DNA from: Conexibacter woesei DSM 14684
Lineage (GTDB): Bacteria > Actinomycetota > Thermoleophilia > Solirubrobacterales > Solirubrobacteraceae
Reading direction: 5' to 3'
Assembly (NCBI RefSeq): GCF_000025265.1
Contig: NC_013739.1
Span: 1,240,001-1,304,000, forward strand
DNA length: 64,000 nt
This document shows positions 1-7,455 of this stretch, piece by piece (position 1 is the first letter of the stretch; each line of letters starts with the position of its first letter). The notes beneath the pieces were generated by a model. The model searched no databases, was not told where the DNA came from, and saw nothing but the letters and a program-made list of their open reading frames with translations. The position numbers and the translations under genes are program-made.

Positions 1-200
1 ACCTGCCGGCGCTCGTGATCTGGGGTGAGCGCGACGTCTACCTGCCGTCGTCATACGCGGCGCGCCAGCGGGAGGTGTTCCCGAGCGCGGACGTGCACGT
101 GCTGCCGGCGAGCGGCCACTGGCCGTTCGCGGACGCGCCGGAGACGGTCGAGCGACTGCTGGTCGCGCACGTCGGGCGGGCGGTCGCCGCGCCGGCGTGA
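1..200 (+). CDS. alpha/beta hydrolase, C-terminal fragment
   Basis: The gene enters from the left edge, so only about 65 C-terminal residues are visible. They read as the end of an alpha/beta-hydrolase fold: a beta strand followed by WGERD, which carries the catalytic-acid position, and then SGHWPF with the catalytic histidine, followed by a helix ending in the usual position after PETVERLL. The nucleophile elbow and therefore the substrate class lie outside the window. It converges on the exonuclease gene, with a GC palindrome between them. Confidence 0.75.
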   Translation, partial: LPALVIWGERDVYLPSSYAARQREVFPSADVHVLPASGHWPFADAPETVERLLVAHVGRAVAAPA

Positions 201-215
201 GGGTGCGGACGCCGT

Positions 216-233
216 CGCCGGCGCGCGCCGGCG
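216..233. terminator. GC palindrome between convergent genes
   Basis: A perfect 18-bp palindrome, CGCCGGCGC followed by its complement, lies between the hydrolase stop and the exonuclease stop. Its position suggests a bidirectional transcription end. There is no U-tract, and such GC palindromes also arise by chance in this composition, so the call is weak. Confidence 0.3.
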
Positions 234-269
234 CGGGTGATCGTCGCGGGCGAGGGCGCGCGCTCGCCG

Positions 270-1061
270 CTACGCGGCGAGCGCGAACAGCGTCGGCTGC
301 TCGTGCGCGTGGCTTGCGACGGGCTCCGCGGCCGGCTCGCCGGCGGCGACCGGCGCCGGCAGCGCCACGATCGGCCAGTCGCGTTCGACCTGCTCGTCGT
401 TGCCCTGCTCGCGGAAATACTGCTCCAGCGAGGCGGCCTGCTCGGCAGCCCAGAGGACCTGCTGACCGTGGAGCGCGCGCAGCTCCGTCTGGCGCAGCTC
501 CGCGATCGCCTGCGCGAGGCGCCAGGCGACGCGCGCGGCGGCGATCGCATCGGCGTTGGCGGTGTGGGCCGCGTCGAGCCGGACGCGGTAGTGCTCGCAG
601 ACGGCGCCGAGCGTCCGCTTGCCGCGGCGATAGCGGTCGAACTGCTTGTCGAGCACGAACGGGTCGACGACGATCAGCCCGTCGGGACCGCCGACGCGGT
701 CGACCAGCGGGACGACGCCGTGGCGGCGCGCCTCGCGGTCGAGGCAGGTGAGGTCGAAGCGGGCGTTGAAGGCGATCACGGGCACGTGGTCGAGCAGCTG
801 CGCGGCGAGCACCGCGGTGATCTCCTCGACCGCCTCTGCGGACGCGCGCCCCTCGGCGCGGGCGTGGTCGGTCGTGATGCCGTGCACGGCGGTCGCGCCG
901 GCGGGGATCTCGACGCCGGGATCGACGAGCCAGTCGTGGTCCACCGTCGGGCGCGCGTCGCCCGCGAGGCTGACCGCGGCCGTCACGATGCGGTCCGACT
1001 GCGGGTCGATGCCGGTGGTCTCGATGTCGAACGCCGCGAGGCGGCGCATGTGCCAGCTCAT
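270..1061 (-). CDS. DEDDh 3'-5' exonuclease, DnaQ-like
   Basis: A 263-residue exonuclease of the DnaQ / DNA polymerase III epsilon fold. Motif ExoI is AAFDIETTG with the first Asp/Glu pair. ExoII is IAFNARFDLTCL, and ExoIII with the active-site His lies in AAHTANADAIAA. The C-terminal ~90 residues are an Ala/Glu-rich extension with no clear domain. It stands alone and not beside a polymerase, so a repair or nucleotide-processing role is more likely than replicative proofreading. I chose the ATG at 1061 because a TACCTT -10-like hexamer (1070-1075) sits 8 nt before it. An in-frame ATG four codons later and one eight codons earlier are alternatives. Confidence 0.85.
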   Translation of the reverse strand: MSWHMRRLAAFDIETTGIDPQSDRIVTAAVSLAGDARPTVDHDWLVDPGVEIPAGATAVHGITTDHARAEGRASAEAVEEITAVLAAQLLDHVPVIAFNARFDLTCLDREARRHGVVPLVDRVGGPDGLIVVDPFVLDKQFDRYRRGKRTLGAVCEHYRVRLDAAHTANADAIAAARVAWRLAQAIAELRQTELRALHGQQVLWAAEQAASLEQYFREQGNDEQVERDWPIVALPAPVAAGEPAAEPVASHAHEQPTLFALAA

Positions 1062-1119
1062 CGCCAGCGAAGGTACGGCGCGCACCGGACGGTCGCGGCG
1101 CGTCGGCGCGCCGCGGCGA

Positions 1120-1206
1120 CGGAGGGGGAGGGATTCGAACCCTCGATGGACTTTCGCCCATGCCGGTTTTCAAGACCGGTGCGTTCAACCGCTCCGCCAC
1201 CCCTCC
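1120..1206 (-). tRNA. tRNA-Ser(UGA)
   Basis: Cloverleaf on the minus strand: acceptor stem GGAGGGG/CCCCTCC, anticodon loop CUUGAAA giving anticodon UGA, a long variable arm typical of class II serine tRNAs, T-arm GGTTCGAAT, discriminator G. No CCA is encoded. It reads UCA and other UCN codons. Confidence 0.95.
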
Positions 1207-1302
1207 AGGGCACGGGCCGACGATGCTAGTGGGTCGCCGGGGTCGCGGCGCGGCAGAGCATGCAGCCGCGCGCGCGAGCCTCTAGACTGCCAGCTTCTGC
1301 GA

Positions 1303-1391
1303 GGACAGGTGGCCGAGTGGCTGAAGGCACTCGCCTGCTAAGCGAGTAAGGGGTTCACGCTCCTTCGCGGGTTCGAATCCCGCCCTGTCCG
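1303..1391 (+). tRNA. tRNA-Ser(GCU)
   Basis: Cloverleaf with acceptor stem GGACAGG/CCTGTCC, anticodon loop CUGCUAA giving anticodon GCU, a long variable arm and discriminator G, as expected for a serine tRNA reading AGC/AGU. No CCA is encoded. It lies divergently 97 bp from tRNA-Ser(UGA). Confidence 0.95.
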
Positions 1392-1400
1392 TCGAGCCGG

Positions 1401-1430
1401 ATCCCCGGTCGTATCCAGCGATACGGGGAT
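1401..1430 (+). terminator. hairpin after tRNA-Ser(GCU)
   Basis: ATCCCC (1401-1406) pairs with GGGGAT (1425-1430), and GTATC (1411-1415) pairs with GATAC (1420-1424), with a four-base bulge and a CAGC loop. It starts 10 nt after the tRNA and lies just before the stop of the convergent secreted-protein gene, so it can serve both as a terminator. There is only a very short T-tract. Confidence 0.55.
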
Positions 1431-1448
1431 TCGGCGCGTCCCGGGTAG

Positions 1449-2150
1449 CTACCGGACTGCGGCGGATCGCGGAGCTGCGTCGTTGGTCCAGTAGAGGATC
1501 CCGCCGCCGAAGGCAAGCGAATCGGCTTCCACTTTGGGTCCGCTGTCGAGCAGTCGGGCCTGTTCTCCGTGAGGTGCGACGAAGACGTCGTTGATGCGGG
1601 TGGCGCCGTCTGTGGGTCGGCTGCGGATCCAGGCGACCGACCCTGCTGGGGTCACGACGAGCGATGCGGCGGAGTTCAGGCCGATCTGGGGAGTGACGGG
1701 GTCGGGCTTTGCCTCAAACCGGCGCAGGCGGCGGGTGCGTGCGTCGAGGAGCCGGGTGCTCGCTGAGCAGCCTCCGTGGGTACAGACGAGGTAGTCGTAC
1801 GCGATGTATCTGCCGGCGAGTGCGATGCGCCGGATGCCGCCGCCGGAGTCGTAGACGTACTCGCCGAGCGTCCGGGTGCGTCTGGTGCGCTGGTCGCAGT
1901 AGTAGTACGTGCGGGCGCCCTGCAGGATCCGGCCGCGATAGACGCGTACCCGTTCGTTGGCGAGCAGAGTCACGCCTCTCGCATGACACGTCGGCGCGCT
2001 GCTCGGTCTCGTCGTTGCGTGGGCAGCACCGCTCGTGAGCACGGCCCACGCGATGACGATCACCATCAGCCCGCACGGACGCATCGCGCGCATCCATCGT
2101 TGGGTTGGTTGGCATGCCACCTGTTGGTCTGAAGCGAGTATCGGGTTCAC
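1449..2150 (-). CDS. secreted protein of unknown function
   Basis: Predicted 233-residue exported protein. A hydrophobic segment (GLMVIVIAWAVLTSGAAHA) ending in an AHA signal-peptidase-like site is followed by a beta-rich, Arg-rich domain with alternating Tyr and Cys residues. GSVAWIR and GGILYWTN look like blades of a short beta-propeller, a style common in secreted proteins of these bacteria; I cannot name the family. The GTG start forms a GTGA overlap with the upstream gene, implying translational coupling. Starts at 2093 or 2084 would give a more ordinary signal-peptide n-region. Confidence 0.6.
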   Translation of the reverse strand: MNPILASDQQVACQPTQRWMRAMRPCGLMVIVIAWAVLTSGAAHATTRPSSAPTCHARGVTLLANERVRVYRGRILQGARTYYYCDQRTRRTRTLGEYVYDSGGGIRRIALAGRYIAYDYLVCTHGGCSASTRLLDARTRRLRRFEAKPDPVTPQIGLNSAASLVVTPAGSVAWIRSRPTDGATRINDVFVAPHGEQARLLDSGPKVEADSLAFGGGILYWTNDAAPRSAAVR

Positions 2151-2653
2151 GGGGATTCGGCGCGCACGCCGCAGCGAACGAGGCCGCGCAGAAGGAAGCG
2201 GATGTTCGGATCGTCGTCCTTGAAGACGGGCATCGTCGCTCCCAGGCGCACGCGGTACTCGACGAGGAGGTCGCGGGTTTCGATCAGCACCAGTTGCTGC
2301 AGCTCCGGATCCGGAACGTCCTCCACATTGACGAGCAGGATCGCCCCGGGGCCGTGTGGGCGGTTCCCGAGCGCAGCGATGCCTCTACGGGTGGCGGGCA
2401 TCGGTCCATCGCGGAGCGACACGACGAAGAGCACCGGGTCGGTCTTTCTGGGAATGCGCCCGAAGCGCGTGCGGAATCCCTGGACGAGATGCCGCGCGGA
2501 CTCCAGGTGGTAGGGGTGTCCGAGGAGCGCCAGTGCTTGCGGGGGTCGCGGGCACGTCGATCGGCTCGCGCCGGCATCCGGTGATGCGGCTGCCGCGTTC
2601 CCGCTGCAGACCAGGGTTCCCACCAACACGGCAACGACTGTTCGCACACCCAT
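2147..2653 (-). CDS. secreted protein of unknown function
   Basis: A 168-residue protein starting MGVRTVVAVLVGTLVCSGNAAAA, a clear Sec signal peptide. The start is an ATG preceded by GAAAGG. The mature part has two Cys residues far apart (in RSTCPRPP and VRCGVR) that could form a disulfide. Its middle resembles a small alpha/beta domain (DPVLFVVSLRDGPM, GAILLVNVEDV). It is the first gene of a two-gene unit with the secreted protein at 1449-2150, overlapped by 4 nt. A TAGAAT hexamer (2698-2703) about 45 nt upstream is a reasonable -10. I do not recognise the family. Confidence 0.6.
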   Translation of the reverse strand: MGVRTVVAVLVGTLVCSGNAAAASPDAGASRSTCPRPPQALALLGHPYHLESARHLVQGFRTRFGRIPRKTDPVLFVVSLRDGPMPATRRGIAALGNRPHGPGAILLVNVEDVPDPELQQLVLIETRDLLVEYRVRLGATMPVFKDDDPNIRFLLRGLVRCGVRAESP

Positions 2654-2945
2654 CGATCCACACCTTTCGTTCTCGCCCCTGGTGCGGATCGTCTCAAATT
2701 CTAGTGTGTTGATGAGCCGGGAAGAGGCGGCCTCGCGGTGGCCACGAGCGGCGTCCAGGCAGCCGTCTACGACGGCTCGCTCGTCGAGTGGGCGGGCTGA
2801 CGAGTCGCTGCCGCTGGAGGTCGGCTGACACGATGCCGGCCGCGGCGCGGGCGATCTGACGGGCGGCCACGCCGGTGCACCGAGACGGGCGGCCCGACCG
2901 GCAGGCCATCTTGTGCGCAGGACGGCTATCATCCTGCTCCCGCTT
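2654..2945. other. intergenic region without a gene
   Basis: About 290 bp between the secreted-protein operon and tRNA-Arg. I see only the promoter-like TAGAAT described for that operon and nothing convincing for the tRNA. Reading frames here lack start and codon signals. Confidence 0.5.
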
Positions 2946-3019
<74 letters not shown>

Positions 3020-3029
3020 CTGCGAATCG

Positions 3030-3053
3030 AAACCCCTGCTAGCGCAGGGGTTT
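3030..3053. terminator. hairpin shared by tRNA-Arg and Imm5-like gene
   Basis: A perfect 10-bp stem AAACCCCTGC / GCAGGGGTTT with a TAGC loop. It lies directly after tRNA-Arg, and its right half encodes the last codons and stop of the convergent Imm5-like gene. The A-tract and T-tract ends let it work as an intrinsic terminator on either strand. Confidence 0.75.
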
Positions 3054-3611
3054 CGGCGTTTCTTGGGGAAGAGGGTTGGGGTGGTCGGTCAAGCTTGCCT
3101 GGAGATCACGGATGATCGTGCCGAGGAGGCCTGACGCGAGCAGCCCCGGCCCGAGGGGGCCGGACGAGTTCGCACCGACGGGCGGCAGCTTTTGCACGGC
3201 CGTTCTCGCTGCCGCGGGCATGCGGGCGAGCTGCCAGCGGATCTCCTTGCTGATGGCCTGCGGCAGGTCGGGGGCGGCGAGTCCGGCGGCCTTGGCGGCG
3301 TAGGCGGCGGCACCGAGGGCGTGCGCGCCCATGTGAGGGATGCTTGCGGCCTGTGCGGCTGCGCGGGCGGCGGCCGCCGCTGCGGGGGCACGCACGTCAC
3401 GAGCGGCGGCGTGCGCGGCGGAGCCGCGGCGGGCCTCTCGGACGCCAAGCTCGCCGCGCGCAAAGGCGCGCAACCGGGCGATGGCATCGCGGGGGCGGCT
3501 GTCCTCCGGGGCTTCGGCCTCGAACAACGCCAGCACGTGGTCTGCGCACTCCGCCGCCCACGCCGCGACGATCCGCCGGTCAGCTTCGCTCAGCGTCTGC
3601 GGAGAAGGCAT
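3039..3611 (-). CDS. putative immunity protein, Imm5-like
   Basis: A 190-residue, strongly Ala-rich helical protein. The order LSEADRRIVAAWAAECADHVLALFE, then RDAIARLRAFARGELGVREAR, then HMGAHALGAAAYAAKAAGLAAP followed by ISKEIRWQL matches what I know of the family annotated as putative immunity protein (Imm5-like) in actinobacteria. Such proteins are often found without a toxin, and no toxin gene is adjacent here. The C-terminal ~50 residues (LPPVGANSSGPLGPG onward) are less typical. I use the ATG at 3611; one at 3671 is possible. Its 3' end overlaps the hairpin behind tRNA-Arg. The immunity function is inferred from the family name only. Confidence 0.65.
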   Translation of the reverse strand: MPSPQTLSEADRRIVAAWAAECADHVLALFEAEAPEDSRPRDAIARLRAFARGELGVREARRGSAAHAAARDVRAPAAAAAARAAAQAASIPHMGAHALGAAAYAAKAAGLAAPDLPQAISKEIRWQLARMPAAARTAVQKLPPVGANSSGPLGPGLLASGLLGTIIRDLQASLTDHPNPLPQETPKPLR

Positions 3612-3706
3612 ACCCAGAGTCTGCACATCCCTGGTAGCTGGACACCGCCCGTGGCTTTGCCGGGCACGCAACAGAGATCGGCCGATGAAGACTAGAAATT
3701 GAGCGA

Positions 3707-3736
3707 TTGATTTCCCTTGAGTAAGAGTGATAGGGT
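3707..3736 (+). promoter_or_regulatory. promoter of the secreted-protein gene at 3775
   Basis: TTGATT (3707-3712), an 18-bp spacer and TAGGGT (3731-3736). The region is unusually AT-rich for this window. Transcription would start near 3743, leaving a ~30-nt leader with GGGGAG as ribosome-binding site. Confidence 0.6.
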
Positions 3737-3774
3737 CGGCGCGGGGCTGGATTCATCGACTCAGGGGAGAAGCC

Positions 3775-4254
3775 ATGCTTCGTCCAGCACGGCTGGCGGC
3801 GGTTGCCGCCTGCGCGACGGCGTTCGTCGCGCTCAGTGCCGTACCGGCATTCGCCGGCACGGCGACGTTGTCCATTGCGGGCTGCACGTTGACCGCGCCG
3901 TCGACGGGCACGCCGCCCGCGCCGGTGACCGTCTCGGCCGCCGGCTCGAGAATCACCACGTGCTCGATCAGCGGCGCGTCGAACGTGTCCGGCAGACTGA
4001 CCGCCGACTCGACGCTCACGACGCAGGCCGACAGCTCGATAACGGCTGACGTCGTCAGACTCTCGGTCACTGCCACGATCGTGATATTCCCGGTCACGTG
4101 CGGGTACAGAGCGACGGGCGTCAACCTGCCGCTCTCCTCGGCCGGACCGCCGACGTGGAACTACAGCGGGAGCGCCAGCGCTGCGCGGGAGAGCGGGTCC
4201 TCGGCCTGTCCTGCCACGTTCAGTGGAGCGGCGACAGCGGCGATCACGCCGTGA
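3775..4254 (+). CDS. small secreted beta-rich protein
   Basis: A 159-residue exported protein. The signal peptide (RPARLAAVAAC...LSAVPAFAG) ends at an AFA cleavage site. The mature chain is made of short Thr/Ser/Ala-rich strands with five Cys residues (in AGCTLTA, TTCSISG, VTCGYRA and SACPATF, plus one in the signal peptide), suggesting a disulfide-stabilised beta-sandwich outside the cell. The ATG follows GGGGAGAAGCC, so start and ribosome-binding site agree. It stands alone with its own promoter and a hairpin behind. I do not recognise the family. Confidence 0.7.
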   Translation: MLRPARLAAVAACATAFVALSAVPAFAGTATLSIAGCTLTAPSTGTPPAPVTVSAAGSRITTCSISGASNVSGRLTADSTLTTQADSSITADVVRLSVTATIVIFPVTCGYRATGVNLPLSSAGPPTWNYSGSASAARESGSSACPATFSGAATAAITP

Positions 4255-4273
4255 GCTGATCCGTCAGATCTCG

Positions 4274-4303
4274 CTCGCGCCGCGGCCAGGCGGCGCGGGC
4301 GAG
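4274..4303 (+). terminator. hairpin after secreted-protein gene
   Basis: GCGCCGC (4277-4283) pairs with GCGGCGC (4290-4296) around a six-base loop; CTC/GAG extends the stem across a bulge. It begins 20 nt after the stop codon. No U-tract follows. Confidence 0.45.
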
Positions 4304-4331
4304 TGCCGTCTGGTCGGCGGTTGTCGGCGTA

Positions 4332-4393
4332 TGGCGCCATCGCGCGCCACCCTGCGCTTGCAATGGCGCCATAGTGGTGTCATACTGGCGCCA
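4332..4393 (+). promoter_or_regulatory. three TGGCGCCA palindromes, probable operators
   Basis: Perfect 8-bp palindromes TGGCGCCA occur at 4332-4339, 4364-4371 and 4386-4393. The first two are flanked by A and T to give ATGGCGCCAT. The second lies directly behind the -35 element, and the third covers the predicted transcription start and the A of the start codon. The placement suits a repressor, perhaps the ribbon-helix-helix-like product of the gene itself; that link is inference. Confidence 0.65.
4358..4386 (+). promoter_or_regulatory. promoter of the 4393 operon
   Basis: TTGCAA (4358-4363), a 17-bp spacer and CATACT (4381-4386). The start codon begins 7 nt after the -10, so the message should be leaderless or nearly so. 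Confidence 0.65.
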
Positions 4394-4920
4394 TGGACCT
4401 GACCCCTTACGTCGAGAACCTCCGTCGTGAGCTCGCGGTCGCCGCCGACGCAGGCGGGGAGGACGCGCGTGTGCTCGCCGAGCGCATGACCGCCCCGCTC
4501 GAATCGGCGGTGCGGCTGATGCTGCTCGATGCGCTGTCTGCCGCGGCGGACGAGATCACGCGCGAGCTCGCTCCCGGCTCGGTCGAGCTGCGACTTCGCT
4601 CGGGCGAGCCCGACTTCGTCGTGGCCGCGCCGCCGTCCCACGAGCTGGAGGAGCCCGATGCGGCGGACGCGCCGGCGCGCGACGCGCCGCCGCCGCTCGC
4701 GCTGCCGGACGGCGACGACGGCGCCACAGCACGCATCAACCTGCGACTGCCCGAGCAGCTCAAGAGCGGCATCGAGCAGGCCGCCGGCCGCGAGCGGCTG
4801 TCCGTCAACGCCTGGGTGGTGCGCGTCGTCGCCGCGGCCCTCGCCCGCGAGGACCCCGGCCGCCGCCCGCCGCCGCGCGGCGGGCGGATCGGCGAGAGCT
4901 TCACCGGCTGGGTGCGCTGA
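4393..4920 (+). CDS. ribbon-helix-helix (HicB/Arc-like) protein
   Basis: A 175-residue protein. The N-terminal ~60 residues are helical (DLTPYVENLRRELAVAA...). The middle is acidic and Pro/Ala-rich. Residues ~115-155 (ARINLRLPEQLKSGIEQAA, then RLSVNAWVVRVVAAAL) have the strand-helix-helix pattern of HicB/Arc-type DNA-binding folds. The tail RGGRIGESFTGWV recurs in such proteins. It heads an operon with the DUF4097 protein and ABC exporter, behind a promoter loaded with palindromes. It may autoregulate that promoter; a free-standing antitoxin role is less likely because no toxin is adjacent. Confidence 0.7.
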   Translation: MDLTPYVENLRRELAVAADAGGEDARVLAERMTAPLESAVRLMLLDALSAAADEITRELAPGSVELRLRSGEPDFVVAAPPSHELEEPDAADAPARDAPPPLALPDGDDGATARINLRLPEQLKSGIEQAAGRERLSVNAWVVRVVAAALAREDPGRRPPPRGGRIGESFTGWVR

Positions 4921-4994
4921 CCGCCCGGCAGCCCGCCGCCGGCAACGCATCCCCACCCACGTTTCTGAACCTGACCTGGCAGGAGGAGATCCCC

Positions 4995-5843
4995 ATGCCG
5001 ACCTTCGAGACACCCCAACCGATCACGGCCACGATCGACGTCGCCGTCGGCGACGTCCGGATCAGTGCCGGCGCCGGCACCGTCACCGTCGTCGAGGTGC
5101 GCCCCAGCGACGCCTCCAACGACGAGGACGTCAACGTCGCCGGGCTGACACGCGTCGAGTACGCGGACGGGAAGCTGCTCGTCAAGGCGCCCAAGCCGCG
5201 CGGCTGGCTCGGCCGCAGCAGAGACGGGTCGGTGGCGGTGACCGTCGAGCTGCCCGCCGGCTCGCACCTGGACGGACGCGGACAGGTGACCGACTTCAGC
5301 TGCGACGGCCGCTACGGCGACTGCCGCATCAAGACCGGCATGGGCCGCATCGAGATCGAGCAGGCCGACGTGCTGAACGTCAAGAGCGGGCTCGGCGACA
5401 TCAGCGTCGACCGCGCGACGGGCCACGCCGAGATCACCCCCGGATCCGGCGACGTGCGCGTGCGCGAGCTGGACGCCACCGCCGTGATCAAGAACGCCAA
5501 CGGCGACACGTGGGTCGGCGCCGCCGGCGGCGACCTGCGCCTCAAAGCCGCCAACGGTGACATCGCGGTCGACGTCGCCCACGCCGGCATCGTCGCCAAG
5601 TCCGCCAACGGCGACGTGCGCGTGGGCGAGGTCGCGCGCGGCTCGGCGGTGCTCGAGACGACGCTCGGCGACCTCGAGGTCGGCGTCCGCGACGGGACCG
5701 CCGTCTGGCTCGACATCCGCACCCGCGCCGGCAAGGTCCACAACGGCCTCGACGCCGCCGATGCGCCCGATCCGTCAGCCGAGAAGGTCGAGCTGCGCGC
5801 GCGCACGTCCGCTGGCAGCATCGTGATCCGGCGGACGAGATGA
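4995..5843 (+). CDS. DUF4097-family beta-strand repeat protein
   Basis: A 282-residue protein made of many short repeated strands with the recurrent pattern NGD.RV or GLGDISVD (e.g. ANGDIAVDVA, ANGDVRVGEV, TLGDLEVGV), the right-handed beta-helix style of DUF4097 (putative adhesin) proteins. There is no signal peptide or membrane segment, so it is probably cytoplasmic. It has a strong AGGAGGAG ribosome-binding site. The stop overlaps the start of the ABC ATPase gene (ATGA). DUF4097 proteins commonly sit next to such ABC exporters and small regulators; the molecular function is unknown. Confidence 0.8.
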   Translation: MPTFETPQPITATIDVAVGDVRISAGAGTVTVVEVRPSDASNDEDVNVAGLTRVEYADGKLLVKAPKPRGWLGRSRDGSVAVTVELPAGSHLDGRGQVTDFSCDGRYGDCRIKTGMGRIEIEQADVLNVKSGLGDISVDRATGHAEITPGSGDVRVRELDATAVIKNANGDTWVGAAGGDLRLKAANGDIAVDVAHAGIVAKSANGDVRVGEVARGSAVLETTLGDLEVGVRDGTAVWLDIRTRAGKVHNGLDAADAPDPSAEKVELRARTSAGSIVIRRTR

Positions 5844-6628
5844 CCGGCGTGGGAGCGGCGATCGCGGCGCGCGGCCTGCGCAAGTCCTACGGCGACCACC
5901 TCGTCCTCGACGGCGTCGACCTCGACGTCGCCGAGGGGACGATCTACGCGCTGCTCGGTCCCAACGGCGCCGGCAAGACCACGATCGTCCAGATCCTCTC
6001 GACGCTGATCGGCGCTGACGCGGGCGAGGTCAGCGTCGCCGGTCACGACCTCGTCCGCGAGCCCGACGCGGTCCGCGCCGCGATCGGCGTCACCGGCCAG
6101 TTCTCGGCCGTCGACGAGGTGCTCAACGGGCGCGAGAACCTGATCCTGATGGCCGACCTGCACCACCTCGGCCGGACCGCAGGGCGGCGGCGTGCGGACG
6201 AGCTGCTGGAACGCTTCGACCTCGTCGACGCGGCGACGAAGCCGGTCGCCACGTACTCCGGCGGCATGCGGCGCCGGCTCGATCTCGCGATGGGCCTGGT
6301 CGGCAGCCCGCGGATCATCTTCCTCGACGAGCCGACGACCGGTCTCGACCCGCGCAGCCGCCGCACGATGTGGGAGATCGTCCGCGATCTCGTCGCCGGC
6401 GGCGTCACCGTCTTCCTGACGACGCAGTACCTGGAGGAGGCCGACCAGCTCGCCGACCGGATCGCCGTGCTCGACCGGGGCAGGCTCGTCGCCGAGGGGA
6501 CCACCGAGGAGCTCAAGCGCCTCGTGCCTCAGGGACGCGTCCGCATGGTGCCCGTCGAGCCGACGCTCGACGACGTCTTCCTCGCCCTCACCGGCACCGA
6601 CACCCGACAGAAGGAGGAAGCGCGATGA
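5840..6628 (+). CDS. ABC transporter ATP-binding protein, DrrA-like
   Basis: A 262-residue ATPase. Walker A is GPNGAGKTT (residues 40-48), the signature is YSGGMRRRL, Walker B is IIFLDEPTTGLD, and the H-loop region reads TVFLTTQYLEEADQLADRI, where the usual H-loop His is replaced by Gln (TTQY), as is common in DrrA-type proteins. The family powers export of drugs or lipids. The protein is shorter than a classical DrrA (~320-330) because the C-terminal regulatory domain is reduced to RVRMVPVEPTLDDVFLALTG. It overlaps both neighbours by 4 nt, so ATPase and permease are produced together. Confidence 0.9.
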   Translation: MTGVGAAIAARGLRKSYGDHLVLDGVDLDVAEGTIYALLGPNGAGKTTIVQILSTLIGADAGEVSVAGHDLVREPDAVRAAIGVTGQFSAVDEVLNGRENLILMADLHHLGRTAGRRRADELLERFDLVDAATKPVATYSGGMRRRLDLAMGLVGSPRIIFLDEPTTGLDPRSRRTMWEIVRDLVAGGVTVFLTTQYLEEADQLADRIAVLDRGRLVAEGTTEELKRLVPQGRVRMVPVEPTLDDVFLALTGTDTRQKEEAR

Positions 6629-7416
6629 GCACCGTCTCCCACGCGCTGCAGGACTCGGCGACGATGTTGCGGCGCAATCTCCGCCGCGAGCTGCGCTACC
6701 CCGTCGCGAGCGCCGCGACCGTCGGCATCCCGATCGTCATCCTGCTGCTGTTCGTGTTCGTCTTCGGCGACACGATGGGCGCCGGACTCGCCGGCGTCTC
6801 GGGCGGGCGCGACGAGTACCTCGACTACGTGACGCCCGGCATCCTGCTGATCGCGGCGGCGGGCGCGGCCCAGGGGGTCGCGATCTCGGTCGCGATGGAC
6901 ATGAAGGGGGGCATCATCGCGCGCTTCCGGACGATGGCGATCGCCCGCGTCTCGGTGCTGACCGGCCACGTCGTCGGCAGCCTGATCCAGACGCTGATCG
7001 CGATGGCGCTGGTGACCGGCATCGCGCTGCTGCTCGGCTTCGGGCCCACCGCCGGCCCGCTCGAGTGGCTTGGTGCGATCGGCCTGATGGCGATGATCTC
7101 CTTCGCGCTGATCTGGTTCGCGGTCGCGCTCGGGCTGGTCACAAAGAGCGTCGAGACGGCGAGCAACCTGCCGATGCCGCTGATCCTGCTGCCCTTCCTC
7201 GGCAGCGGCTTCGTCCCGACCGACTCGATGCCGGCCGGGGTCGAGTGGTTCGCCGAGTATCAGCCCTTCACCCCGATGATGGAGACGCTGCGCGGGCTGC
7301 TGATGGGCACCCACATTGGCGACAGCGCCGTCCTCGCCGTCGCCTGGTCGGCCGCGATCGGGACGCTTGGCTACGTCTGGGCCAAGCACCTCTTCAACCG
7401 CGACCCGACGCCGTGA
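6625..7416 (+). CDS. ABC-2 type transporter permease, DrrB-like
   Basis: A 263-residue integral membrane protein with about six hydrophobic segments (e.g. VGIPIVILLLFVFVF, ILLIAAAGAAQGVAISVAM, LIQTLIAMALVTGIALLLGF). ABC-2 permease hallmarks are the cytoplasmic N-terminus, MKGGIIARFRTMAIAR after the second helix, and LPFLGSGFVPTDSMP before the last helices. The ATG overlaps the ATPase stop (ATGA) behind AAGGAGGAAG. Together with the ATPase it should form a homodimeric exporter. The substrate is unknown. Confidence 0.9.
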   Translation: MSTVSHALQDSATMLRRNLRRELRYPVASAATVGIPIVILLLFVFVFGDTMGAGLAGVSGGRDEYLDYVTPGILLIAAAGAAQGVAISVAMDMKGGIIARFRTMAIARVSVLTGHVVGSLIQTLIAMALVTGIALLLGFGPTAGPLEWLGAIGLMAMISFALIWFAVALGLVTKSVETASNLPMPLILLPFLGSGFVPTDSMPAGVEWFAEYQPFTPMMETLRGLLMGTHIGDSAVLAVAWSAAIGTLGYVWAKHLFNRDPTP

Positions 7417-7455
7417 GCGCCGCCGCTTGACGCCCTCGGTAGCGTCCGTCACCAG

